Positions 25,712 to 35,416 of a DNA stretch of 64,000 nt are shown here, piece by piece. The stretch spans positions 6,324,001 to 6,388,000 of the forward strand of contig NZ_CP025030.1 of NCBI RefSeq assembly GCF_002812705.1, written 5' to 3'. Source of the stretch: Achromobacter spanius. Its GTDB lineage: Bacteria > Pseudomonadota > Gammaproteobacteria > Burkholderiales > Burkholderiaceae_B. The notes beneath the pieces were generated by a model, which saw only the letters and a program-made list of their open reading frames with translations, had not been told where the DNA came from and searched no databases. Numbering within the stretch: position 1 is the stretch's first letter; the number at the start of each line of letters is the position of its first letter. The position numbers and the translations under genes were made by a program.

Positions 25712-27246
25712 TGATGAAGATCCATCCGATCCACACCACTCGTCCGACCCCGACAACCCCTTCCGCCCTCCCTGGCGCGCGGCCGCTGGCCCGGCCCTTG
25801 GCTTTACCCCTGGCTTTACCCTTGCTGCTGGCATTGAGCGCTTGCGCATTCGCGCCGGACAGCAAGCCGCCCGCGGTGACCTCGCCTGCCCAGTACGGCG
25901 TCGAACCCACGCCCGCCCAGGGCGCTGCCGCGCAAGGCGTGGCGCAGCGCTTTGAACAAGGCGCGCGGCCCGTGCCCGAATGGTGGAAGCGTTATGGTTC
26001 CGATGCGTTGAACGCCCTAGTGCAAGAGGGCTTGGCCAACAGCCCCAACTTGGCGGCAGCCGAGCGCAACCTGGCTGGCGCGCGCGAACAGTTGCGCGCG
26101 CAGGTGAATTCGTCGCTGCTGCCGTCGGTGGACGCAGGCGCCAGCGCCACGCGCAATCGCGCGCTGACCATGCCCAACCTGCCCCAGCCCACGGCGCTCT
26201 ATAACGTCTTCACCGGCCAGGTCCAGGCCAGCTATGACCTGGACCTGTTTGGCGCGGCGCGCTTTGCCAATGCCTCGCTGGCGGCGCAAGTCGAGCAACA
26301 GGCCTTCCAGCTGGAATCCGCGCGGCGCTCACTGGCCGGCAATATCGTCACCGGCGCCATCAGGTCGGCCTCCCTGGCCGAACGGGTCGCGCTGACCGAA
26401 AAGCAGGTGGTGTTGTTGCGCCAGGTGGCGCGCGATACGCAGCGACGCTACGAACTGGGGTCGGCCTCGCAGAACGACGCCTTGGATGCCGACCAGGATG
26501 CCGCCACGCTGGAGGCCTCGCTGCCCGGCCTGCGCGCGCAATGGCAGGCCACGCGCCATGCGCTGGCGGTGCTGCTGGGCCGCAGCCCCGACCAGGCGCC
26601 GGACGACCTGGCCTTCAGCATGCTGGCGGTGCCGGCCCAAGTACCGGTGGTCGTGCCCTCGGAATTGCTGGCCTCGCGCCCGGACATTCTGGTGGCCGAC
26701 GCGGTGGTGCAGGCCGCAGCCGCCGATGTGGGCGTGGCCACCGCGCAGTTATTCCCCAGCCTGTCGCTGTCCGCCTCCATGGGCAAAGGCGGCTTCAGTT
26801 GGCCGGCGGCCCTGTCGGGCGCGGGTTCCATCTGGGCCATCGGCGCGTCACTCACCCAGCCCATCTTCCATGGCGGCGCCTTGCTGGCCGAGCGCCGCGC
26901 GGCCAAGGAACGCTACGAGGCGTCGGTGCTGCAATACAAGCAAACCGTGCTGACCGCATTCCAGGACGTGGCTGATACCTTGGCGCGGCTGGACGCCGAC
27001 GGGCAAGCGCTGGCCTCGGCCGAGGCCTCGCGCCGCGCGGCCGAGCAGTCCTACCGCAACACGGCCAGCCGCGTACGCCTGGGCGCGCTGGCGCCGTACA
27101 CCGAGTTCGCGGCGGAACAGCACTATGTGGCGGCGCGCCTGCGTGAGTTGGAATACGCAAATGCCCGGCTGACGGAAACAGCCGCCCTGTTCCAGGCCAT
27201 GGGTTCTCCGGCGCGTGCACCGGAAATGGCGGCGCAGGCACCCTGA
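25711..27246 (+). CDS. RND efflux outer-membrane channel lipoprotein, pump 2
   Basis: A 511-residue NodT-type channel. The lipoprotein signal ends LPLLLALSAC; before it lies a Pro/Leu-rich stretch (LARPLALPLALPL) with repeated codons. The core motifs are WWKRYGSDALNALVQEGLANSPNLAAAERNL and LGALAPYTEFAAEQHYVAARLRELEYANARL. It shares one base with the pump stop codon (TGATG) and has the strong ribosome site GAGGAG. A second ATG follows immediately at 25714. It completes tripartite pump 2 and ends shortly before a strong terminator. Confidence 0.95.
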   Translation: MMKIHPIHTTRPTPTTPSALPGARPLARPLALPLALPLLLALSACAFAPDSKPPAVTSPAQYGVEPTPAQGAAAQGVAQRFEQGARPVPEWWKRYGSDALNALVQEGLANSPNLAAAERNLAGAREQLRAQVNSSLLPSVDAGASATRNRALTMPNLPQPTALYNVFTGQVQASYDLDLFGAARFANASLAAQVEQQAFQLESARRSLAGNIVTGAIRSASLAERVALTEKQVVLLRQVARDTQRRYELGSASQNDALDADQDAATLEASLPGLRAQWQATRHALAVLLGRSPDQAPDDLAFSMLAVPAQVPVVVPSELLASRPDILVADAVVQAAAADVGVATAQLFPSLSLSASMGKGGFSWPAALSGAGSIWAIGASLTQPIFHGGALLAERRAAKERYEASVLQYKQTVLTAFQDVADTLARLDADGQALASAEASRRAAEQSYRNTASRVRLGALAPYTEFAAEQHYVAARLRELEYANARLTETAALFQAMGSPARAPEMAAQAP

Positions 27247-27283
27247 CAGCGCGCGCCGCTGTGATCAGCGCTGCTTGACCAAA

Positions 27284-27322
27284 CAGGCCCCCACGCTTAC
27301 GGCGCGGGGGCCTGCTTTTTTT
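27284..27322 (+). terminator. Rho-independent terminator after efflux operon 2
   Basis: A 9-bp stem, CAGGCCCCC at 27284-27292 with GGGGGCCTG at 27306-27314, is followed by CTTTTTTT. It lies 38 bp after the channel stop codon. Confidence 0.88.
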
Positions 27323-27357
27323 ATGCTCGCTTTTCTTCTCCATTGGGTAAACCCTGA

Positions 27358-27400
27358 GCAATATTGGCGCCAAAATGAGCTAACATTTTTGCAATATTGG
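27358..27400 (+). promoter_or_regulatory. Predicted GntR operator, site 1, with a repeated half element
   Basis: The core palindrome TTGGCGCCAA occupies 27364-27373, centred 76 bp before the C45 gene start. GCAATATTGG occurs at 27358-27367 and again at 27391-27400. The same core occurs before the second binding-protein gene (site 2) and the hydrolase-permease operon (site 3). Confidence 0.7.
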
Positions 27401-27444
27401 TTCCTCCCTCCCGACTTCACGGCACGCAACGCCGCTTCCCGTCC

Positions 27445-28581
27445 ATGACCCAAATCACCCAATTTCCCTTCGTTTCGGTTTCCGGCACGCCCGAGGCCCG
27501 CGGCCGTTCCTATGGCCAGCAAGCCGCGGCGCGCGTGCGCAAGAGCGCGGCCATGTACGGCCAGACGCTGGTCGACCTGGGCTACGACGCCATGGCGCGC
27601 ACCGAACTCATCGCCCACTTCGCGCGCGAAATCGAGCACTTTGCACCGCACTACGTGGAAGAAATGCGCGGCATCGCGGCCGGTGCCGACGTGCCGTTCG
27701 AAGACATCGTGATGGTCAACGCGCGCACGGAAGTCGTGGCCAAGGCCCGCGCCGAAAAGAAGAAGGCTGCCGAACTGGAACCCGGCGACGGCTGCACGGG
27801 CGCGCTGATCCTGCCCACGCGCTCGGCCAACGGCAAGTTGATTCATGGACAAAACTGGGACTGGCGCGCCGAGTGCGCCGAGACGGCCATCGTGCTGCGC
27901 GTGCAGAACGACAACGGCCCGGACATGCTGACCTTCGTGGAAGCGGGCGGCCTGGCACGCAGCGGCTTGAACAGCGCCGGCGTGTCCATCACCGCCAACT
28001 ACCTGGAATCCGACCGCGACTTCCGCCAACTGGGCGTGCCGTTGTCGCTGATTCGCCGCAAGGTGCTGGAACAGGAACACTTCGCGCTGGCCATCAAGGC
28101 CGTGGCCACGACGGCGAAGTCCTGCTCCAACAACATCATGCTGGGCATGGCGGCCGGTTTCGGCGTGGACTACGAGTGCACCACCGACGAGGCATTCCCG
28201 ATCTACCCGGGCAGCGATGACCTGATCGTGCACGCCAACCATTGGGTCAGCGAAGTGGCGCTGTCAAAGTTGCGCGACACGGGACGCGCCAGCACGCCGG
28301 AAAGCGCCTACCGCGACTGGCGCGTGCGCCGCCTGCTGAACGAGAAAAAGTTCTTGACGCGCGACGACCTCAAGCGCGCGCTGTTCGACGACTTCGGCGC
28401 GCCCTATTCCGTGTGCCGGCCGCCTCGCCCGGGCAGCCACGACAACCTGTCGGCCACCGTGGCCATGGTGGTCATGGAACCCGCAGCCGGGCTGATGGAA
28501 GTGGCGCCCCTGCCCGCCCTGAACCGCACGTTTACCCGCTACAGCCTGACTGCCGCACCCGAACTGCTGGCCGCCGCCTGA
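27445..28581 (+). CDS. C45-family acyltransferase/amidohydrolase (acyl-CoA:6-APA acyltransferase-like)
   Basis: A 378-residue Ntn-hydrolase of the AAT group. Members mature by self-cleavage before a cysteine and cut or form amide bonds. Cys117 in EPGDGCTGALILP is the expected nucleophile; GTPEARGRSYGQQAAARV at the N-terminus and HGQNWDWRAE after the cysteine are family blocks. No signal peptide is seen, so it is cytoplasmic. The start at 27445 was chosen because homology-like sequence begins there. It heads an operon with a peptide-type binding protein and is preceded by a GntR operator, so it likely hydrolyses the imported compound, for instance an N-acyl amino acid, a beta-alanyl amide or a peptide-like product. 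Confidence 0.85.
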   Translation: MTQITQFPFVSVSGTPEARGRSYGQQAAARVRKSAAMYGQTLVDLGYDAMARTELIAHFAREIEHFAPHYVEEMRGIAAGADVPFEDIVMVNARTEVVAKARAEKKKAAELEPGDGCTGALILPTRSANGKLIHGQNWDWRAECAETAIVLRVQNDNGPDMLTFVEAGGLARSGLNSAGVSITANYLESDRDFRQLGVPLSLIRRKVLEQEHFALAIKAVATTAKSCSNNIMLGMAAGFGVDYECTTDEAFPIYPGSDDLIVHANHWVSEVALSKLRDTGRASTPESAYRDWRVRRLLNEKKFLTRDDLKRALFDDFGAPYSVCRPPRPGSHDNLSATVAMVVMEPAAGLMEVAPLPALNRTFTRYSLTAAPELLAAA

Positions 28582-28613
28582 ACTCCGGCCCGCGCAACCC
28601 CAAGGAAGTTTCA

Positions 28614-30176
28614 ATGAAGATCCATTGCCTGAACGCCGCGGTTGCGCTGGCGCTGGCCAGCCTGGCCGGCGCGGCCTGTGCGCAAGCCGCCTTGCCGCTG
28701 CGCATCTCGATGACCGCCGACATCCGCTCGACCGAACCCGGCGTCAACCGCGACAGCAACAGCGACGCAGTCGTGATGCACATCGTGGAAGGCCTGGTCG
28801 CCTATGGCGAAGATGCCGAGGTGCGCCCGCTGCTGGCCAAGTCCGTGCAGATCAGCCCCGACGGCAAGACCTACACATTCACCTTGCGCGACGGGGTGAC
28901 GTTCCATAACGGCAAGCCGATGACTTCGGCTGACGTGCTGTGGAGCTGGCAGCACTACACCGCCGCGAATTCCGGCTGGCGCTGCGCCAGCGAATTCGAT
29001 GGCCGCGGCACCGTGAAGGTGACGGGCGTGGAAGCGCCCGATGCGCGCACGGTGGTCTATCACCTGGAAAAGCCCAGCAGCTTGTTCCTGGCGTCCTTGG
29101 CCCGCATTGACTGCGGCGGCACCGGCATTCTGTCCAAGGATTCAGTCGGCCCGGACGGCGCCTGGGTCAAGCCCATCGGCACCGGCCCGTTCGAGCTGGC
29201 GGAATGGAAGCGCGGTGAATACATCCGTCTGACCAAATTCGCCGGCTACGCCAACCTGGACGGCAAGCGCGACGGCTACACGGGTTCCAAACGCGCGCTG
29301 GTGGACGAAGTGCGCTTCATGATCGTGCCGGACGATTCCACCGCCAAGGCCGCCTTGCAACGCGGCAACATCGACATCATCGAAGACGTGTCCAACAACG
29401 ACGTGCCGGTATTGCAGGGCACGCCGAATGTGAAGGTGGCCTATGCACCGGTGATGAGCATGACGGCGTTGCTGCTGCAGACCAAGGACCCGGCCTTGTC
29501 GAACGTGAAGATGCGCCAGGCCTTGGCTCACGCCATCGATTACAAACAGTTGGCGGCCGCCGTCACCGAAGGCCTGGCCGAGCCCAACAATTCCATCGTG
29601 CCGCTGGTGTCGCCCTACCACGATGCCACGCAGAAGCTGGGGTGGGACTACGACCCCGCTCAGGCGCAGAAGCTGTTGAAGGAATCGGGCTACAAGGGGC
29701 AGGCGCTGACCATCCTGACCACCAAGCGTTATCCGCAATCGTATAACTCGGCTGTGATCGTGCAGGCGATGCTGCAGTCGGTGGGCATCAACGCACAGTT
29801 GTCGGTGGTGGAATGGGCGACCCAACTGGACCGCTACAACGCGGGCAATTATCAGATGATGACGTTCCCATATTCGGCGCGCCTGGACGCGGCCCTGAAC
29901 TACGAGATGGTGACGGGCGACAAGACCAGGCAGCCACGCAAGATTTGGGACAACGCAGAGGCGTCGAAGCTGGTGGAAGCCGCGTCGGTGGATACCGACC
30001 ACGCGAAGCGTCAGGCCTCGTTTGACCAGTTGCACAAGCTGTTCCTCGCCGACGTGCCCAGCATTCCTCTGTACAACGGACTGGATATCGGCGCGTACCG
30101 CAGCAACATCAAGGGCTACCAACCCTGGGCCGTAAAAAAGCCAAGGGCATGGGAAGTCGAGCGCGTAACGCCATAG
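28614..30176 (+). CDS. ABC transporter binding protein, peptide type, paralog 1
   Basis: A 520-residue SBP family 5 receptor. The signal peptide is MKIHCLNAAVALALASLAGAACAQA and the mature part starts ALPLRISMTADIRSTEPGVNRD. The start at 28614 has AAGGAAG upstream; the open frame reaches back into the C45 gene and that part is ignored. The protein is clearly homologous along its length to the product at 30453-32048 (for example ADIRSTxPGVNRD, LLAKSV, TYTFTLRDGV, VKMRQA, EWATQLDRYN, DKTRQPRK). It is 32 bp after the C45 gene and should be in the same transcript. It probably hands its ligand to the permease pair at 34595-36357. Confidence 0.92.
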   Translation: MKIHCLNAAVALALASLAGAACAQAALPLRISMTADIRSTEPGVNRDSNSDAVVMHIVEGLVAYGEDAEVRPLLAKSVQISPDGKTYTFTLRDGVTFHNGKPMTSADVLWSWQHYTAANSGWRCASEFDGRGTVKVTGVEAPDARTVVYHLEKPSSLFLASLARIDCGGTGILSKDSVGPDGAWVKPIGTGPFELAEWKRGEYIRLTKFAGYANLDGKRDGYTGSKRALVDEVRFMIVPDDSTAKAALQRGNIDIIEDVSNNDVPVLQGTPNVKVAYAPVMSMTALLLQTKDPALSNVKMRQALAHAIDYKQLAAAVTEGLAEPNNSIVPLVSPYHDATQKLGWDYDPAQAQKLLKESGYKGQALTILTTKRYPQSYNSAVIVQAMLQSVGINAQLSVVEWATQLDRYNAGNYQMMTFPYSARLDAALNYEMVTGDKTRQPRKIWDNAEASKLVEAASVDTDHAKRQASFDQLHKLFLADVPSIPLYNGLDIGAYRSNIKGYQPWAVKKPRAWEVERVTP

Positions 30177-30198
30177 CAACCCGCGCAAGTAACCCCCC

Positions 30199-30264
30199 GT
30201 AGGATGGGTGAAGCGCGAAATACCCGTAAACCGAACCCCGGCGTGCGCCGCGCGCAACCCATCA
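30199..30264 (+). repeat. 66-bp dispersed palindromic repeat, copy B
   Basis: Same 20-base start and 16-base end as copy A. It begins 22 bp after the stop of the paralog 1 binding-protein gene and, with copies C and D, fills the gap between two convergent genes. Confidence 0.88.
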
Positions 30265-30276
30265 GGCAGCCGCGGC

Positions 30277-30342
30277 TGATGGGTTACGTGCGATCCCCGT
30301 CGGCTTTCGCGGGCAAGCATTCGCGCACTTCACCCATCCTAC
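30277..30342 (-). repeat. 66-bp dispersed palindromic repeat, copy C (inverted)
   Basis: Inverted relative to copies A, B and D, again 66 bp. Its left arm pairs with the right arm of copy B, so B and C can fold into a long stem. The inner part differs most from the others. Confidence 0.85.
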
Positions 30343-30359
30343 AAATACGGCCCACTTCC

Positions 30360-30425
30360 GTAGAATGGGTGAAGCGCGAACCACCCACGATTCGAACCCC
30401 GCCCCACACCGCGCGCAACCCATCA
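30360..30425 (+). repeat. 66-bp dispersed palindromic repeat, copy D
   Basis: Starts GTAGAATGGGTGAAGCGCGA (one change from copy A) and ends CGCGCGCAACCCATCA-like. It ends 27 bp before the 3' end of the paralog 2 binding-protein gene. The cluster may stop transcription from both sides. Confidence 0.86.
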
Positions 30426-30452
30426 ACCGCCCGCTGCGCCTAGTCGCTACCC

Positions 30453-32048
30453 CTACTTCACCGCCCCCACCCTCGTCTCCCAAGCCCTCGGTTTGCCTTC
30501 CCACACCGAAAATCCCTCGACCCGCTTGTTCGTCGCCCAGGCGTCGGCCCCGTTGTACAGCATCAGCATCGGCGTTTGTTCCAGCATCAACGCATGCAAC
30601 TTATCGAACAGCGCCTGGCGTTTTACCGGATCTGATTCCAGGAAGCTCTCATCAATCAGCTTCTGCGCCGCAGGGTCGTCCCAGACCTTGCGCGGCTGCC
30701 TGGTCTTGTCGCCCGAGAACTGTTCGAAGCTCAGTGCGGGGTCCAGCCGTGACGAAAACGAGAACGAGCTGATCTGGTATTTGCCTGTGTTGTAGCGGTC
30801 CAATTGCGTGGCCCATTCCAGCACCTCGATCTTGGCGTTGATACCCACCGACTGCATCATGGCTTGCGCAATCACCGCCACCTGATAGCTCGGCACATGG
30901 GCGCGCTTGTTCGCATAGATAACCACCGGCTCACCCGCGTAGCCGGCTTCTTTCAGCAACTGCTGCGCCCGCGCCGGATCATATTTGTAGCCCCGCTTTT
31001 CAGCGTCCTTGTAATACGCCGACCCCGCATAGACCGCGGAATTGTTCAGTTGCCCCAAGCCTTCGGACGCGGCCGCCACCACTTGCGGGATATCCAGCGA
31101 CGCGGCGATCGCCTGGCGCATCTTCACGTTCTTCAGCACCGGGTCTTGCGTCTGGAACAACAGCACATGCTTGACGGCATCGTGCGGACTGAACACCGTC
31201 AGTGTCTTGACGCTTTTCAGTTCGCCCACATCCGTATTGGTGATCTGGCTTGCATCGATGGCGCCTGACATCAGGCCGGCCTTCGAGGTGGACGGGTCCG
31301 GCACCACCAGGAACTTCACGTCGTCCACCAACGGCCGCTTCGACCCCAGGTAGCCGTCAGCCTTGTCACCCGGCGGCGAAACGTAATCCTTGAAGGCGCT
31401 CAGCAGGGTGTATTCGCCACGCTTCCATTCCTTGAACATGTAGGGGCCGGTGCCGATCGGCTTGATCCACGAGCCATCGGCCGCCACCGAATCCTTGGAC
31501 AAAATCGCGGTCATGCCGCAATCAGTGCGCGCCAGGGAATCCAGGAATACCGCCGACTTGCGGTCCACCTTCATCACGACCGTCTTCGGGTCGGGCGCGC
31601 TCACCTCCGTGACCTTCAAGCCGTTGCGGCCATCGAAATCGCTGCGGCAACGCCAGTCCGTCTTGGCGTCCATGTAGCGCTGCCAGCTCCAGAGCACGTC
31701 GGCCGAGGTCAGCGTGGCGCCGTTGTGGAACTTGACGCCGTCACGCAGCGTGAAGGTGTAGGTCAGCCCATCCGCCGACAAGTCCACGGACTTGGCCAGC
31801 AGCGGGCCGACGGTGCCGTCTTCGCGGTAGCCCACCAGCCCTTCCACCATGTTCAGCACTACGCCGTCCGTGGTGTTATCGCGGTTGACGCCGGGGTTGG
31901 TCGAACGGATGTCGGCCGGCTGCGCGATGGTGAGCACGGCGGCATGAGCCGGCGCGGCGGCATGAGCCGGCGCGGCGGCATGAGCCGGCGCGGCGGCGGC
32001 AAGCGCCAGGGAGAGCGCAAGCGCTCTGGGAACGAATGGGTGGTGCAT
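30453..32048 (-). CDS. ABC transporter binding protein, peptide type, paralog 2
   Basis: A 531-residue SBP family 5 receptor and close paralog of the product at 28614. The signal peptide (MHHPFVPRALALSLALAAAAPAHA) runs into two further APAHAA units encoded by a perfect 18-bp tandem repeat, so the signal or the start of the mature protein is longer than usual. The mature region starts VLTIAQPADIRSTNPGVNRD. It has its own operator-like palindrome (site 2) 46 bp upstream and is convergent with paralog 1. It is next to the GntR regulator gene. Two receptors with one permease set suggest two related ligands or two affinities. Confidence 0.92.
   Translation of the reverse strand: MHHPFVPRALALSLALAAAAPAHAAAPAHAAAPAHAAVLTIAQPADIRSTNPGVNRDNTTDGVVLNMVEGLVGYREDGTVGPLLAKSVDLSADGLTYTFTLRDGVKFHNGATLTSADVLWSWQRYMDAKTDWRCRSDFDGRNGLKVTEVSAPDPKTVVMKVDRKSAVFLDSLARTDCGMTAILSKDSVAADGSWIKPIGTGPYMFKEWKRGEYTLLSAFKDYVSPPGDKADGYLGSKRPLVDDVKFLVVPDPSTSKAGLMSGAIDASQITNTDVGELKSVKTLTVFSPHDAVKHVLLFQTQDPVLKNVKMRQAIAASLDIPQVVAAASEGLGQLNNSAVYAGSAYYKDAEKRGYKYDPARAQQLLKEAGYAGEPVVIYANKRAHVPSYQVAVIAQAMMQSVGINAKIEVLEWATQLDRYNTGKYQISSFSFSSRLDPALSFEQFSGDKTRQPRKVWDDPAAQKLIDESFLESDPVKRQALFDKLHALMLEQTPMLMLYNGADAWATNKRVEGFSVWEGKPRAWETRVGAVK
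31937..31990 (-). repeat. Perfect 18-bp tandem repeat, three copies, in a signal peptide
   Basis: Three identical 18-bp units at 31937-31954, 31955-31972 and 31973-31990 encode Ala-Pro-Ala-His-Ala-Ala blocks at the signal peptide cleavage region of paralog 2. Being a multiple of three, copy changes keep the frame. Confidence 0.92.
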
Positions 32049-32085
32049 GCAAAGACTCCCCGGCGTGTGGCGCAGATTTCACGCA

Positions 32086-32103
32086 TATTTTGGCGCCAAA
32101 ATA
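32086..32103. promoter_or_regulatory. Predicted GntR operator, site 2
   Basis: An 18-bp perfect palindrome, TATTTTGGCGCCAAAATA, centred 46 bp before the start of the paralog 2 binding-protein gene. It shares TTGGCGCCAA with sites 1 and 3. Confidence 0.78.
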
Positions 32104-32164
32104 ATCTGCTAATTATGGCTGCTACGATCTCGGCCGCCATACGGGGTATCCCTGAAACAGAGAC

Positions 32165-32199
32165 GAAAAAACGGCGGCCTCTTTACCAAAGGGCCGCCG
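32165..32199 (-). terminator. Rho-independent terminator after the GntR gene
   Basis: Stem CGGCGGCC at 32172-32179 with GGCCGCCG at 32192-32199, then on the minus strand a run of six T. It lies 40 bp after the regulator stop codon and should end the transporter-regulator transcript. Confidence 0.85.
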
Positions 32200-32238
32200 C
32201 GATGGTGTTGCGCAATCAAACGACGCGACCCGCGCGCG

Positions 32239-32859
32239 TCAGGAAATGTCCTGACCGACGTGCTGCGAGATGATCTTCTGCAACTGCTTCACGTCGCGCG
32301 CTTCCAACGCATCGACCATGTCGAAGTGCTCGCGCGCCGAAATTTCAATGCGCGAACGGGTAACCCATTCCTTGGCCGGAGCGGCAGGACCGCGGGCGCG
32401 CGTTTCCTGGATCAGCGCGGCCAGTTCGCGGTTGCGGCACATGTCGTACATGGCGGCGTGAAAAGCCAGGTTGACCTCGTACTGCTCCAGCAAGGTGCCG
32501 TCCTGCAGCAGTTTCGCGAAACGTTCCGCCAGCGTGCGCAGCGCGCGCACCTTGGCCGCCGTGACGTTGGGCATCAGATCGGCAGCCGCGCCCGTCTCAA
32601 GCAGGATACGGATGTCACGGATCTGCAGGTGCACGTCAGGGTCCATGGCGTAGACGTGATAGCCCCGGTTCGGGATGTGCGCAATCAGCCGCTTGGCGGC
32701 CAATTGATCTAGCGCCCGCCGCACGTCCAGGCGCTTGGCGTCATAGCGTTCTTGCAGGTCGATCTGTTTCAACCAGGCGCCGGGACCATACACACCCGAC
32801 TGAATATCATGGGCAATACGGTCAACCAGGCCGGGTTGCATCGCTGCCGCTTTCGGCAT
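32239..32859 (-). CDS. GntR-family regulator with FCD-type ligand domain
   Basis: A 206-residue FadR-subfamily regulator. The N-terminal winged helix is VDRIAHDIQSGVYGPGAWLKQIDLQERYDAKRLDVRRALDQLAAKRLIAHIPNRGYHV, with the GNTR-like RRALDQLxxxxLI and NRGYHV wing. The helical C-terminus has DIRILLETGAA, NLAFHAAMYDMCRNREL and SAREHFDMVDALEARD, where the histidines and aspartate of the FCD metal site are expected. It lies 83 bp after the ATPase gene on the same strand. It is the only DNA-binding protein in the cluster, so it is the natural ligand of the three TTGGCGCCAA operators. Confidence 0.93.
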   Translation of the reverse strand: MPKAAAMQPGLVDRIAHDIQSGVYGPGAWLKQIDLQERYDAKRLDVRRALDQLAAKRLIAHIPNRGYHVYAMDPDVHLQIRDIRILLETGAAADLMPNVTAAKVRALRTLAERFAKLLQDGTLLEQYEVNLAFHAAMYDMCRNRELAALIQETRARGPAAPAKEWVTRSRIEISAREHFDMVDALEARDVKQLQKIISQHVGQDIS

Positions 32860-32942
32860 GGACCACTCCCGTCTATCAGTTCCAAAGCGCGTATTTTAGG
32901 CGTAAGTTCTTGCAGCGAAAGCAGGGGGTTCCCTGCCTTCCG

Positions 32943-34594
<1,652 letters not shown>

Positions 34595-34598
<4 letters not shown>

Positions 34599-35416
34599 TG
34601 CACGCCCCTCATGCGGGGATCGAGACGGTCTCGCACCGCGTCGCCCAGCAGGTTGATGCCCAGCAGCGCAAGCGCGATGGCCAGGCCGGGAAGAATGGAA
34701 AGGTACGACGCCTGCGCCATGAACGGGCGCGCGGCGGCCAGCATATTGCCCCAGGTGGGCGCGGGCGGCGGCACCCCCAGGCCCAGGAAGGACAGCGCGC
34801 TTTCCGCCAGGATCACCCAGCCGAACATGGACGTGGCCAGCACGGTCAACGGCGCCACGCAGTTGGGCAGCACATGCCGGAACATGGTGTAGAGCTCGGA
34901 ATTGCCCAGCACGCGGGAGGATTCAATGAACTCCTTTTCGCGCAGGGACAGCACCGTGCCGCGCACGATGCGCGTCACCGATGGCGTATACGCCAGGCCC
35001 AGCGCCAGGATGATGCCGTACTTGTTGGCGCCCACCACGGCCAGGAGGCCCAAGGCCAGCAACAGGCCCGGAAAGGCCAGCAGTGCATTGTTGAAAGCCA
35101 TGATGATGCGGTCGGTCCAGCCCCGCACGAAACCGGTCAGCGTGCCGATGGCGGTACCCACCACAATGGCGAACGTCACCGTCAAGAGGCTGATCCAGAC
35201 GCTGCTGGAAGCGCCGGCCAGCAACCGCGACAGTTCGTCGCGGCCGAACTCGTCCGTGCCCAGCAGGAAGTCTCCGCCCGGCGGCTTGAGCCGCGCGACG
35301 AAGTTGATTTTGAGCGGATCGTGCGGCGTCCAGAAGGCGCCCATGAGCGCCGCGACGATCATCGCCCCGACGATCAGGCCACCCAGGAGCGCGTTGGCGG
35401 GAATTCGCTTTTTCAT
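34595..35416 (-). CDS. ABC transporter permease, DppC type
   Basis: A 273-residue inner-membrane permease with about six helices. Typical DppC blocks are FLLGTDEFGRDELSRLLAGAS near the N-terminus and the EAA loop EFIESSRVLGNSELYTMFRHVLPN, which docks on the ATPase. The end LGINLLGDAVRDRLDPRMRG is standard. The ATG at 35416 overlaps the DppB-type stop codon; an open frame extends upstream through that gene but is out of its frame and is ignored. It works with the DppB-type partner and the fused ATPase. Confidence 0.95.

Noticed and set aside
30199..30425. Repeat cluster as a CRISPR array
   Set aside because: Three 66-bp copies in mixed orientation with conserved ends and variable middles; no short identical repeats with regular spacers and no cas gene.
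31937..31990. Tandem repeat as a phase-variation on/off switch
   Set aside because: The unit is 18 bp, so copy change cannot shift the frame; only length tuning is possible.
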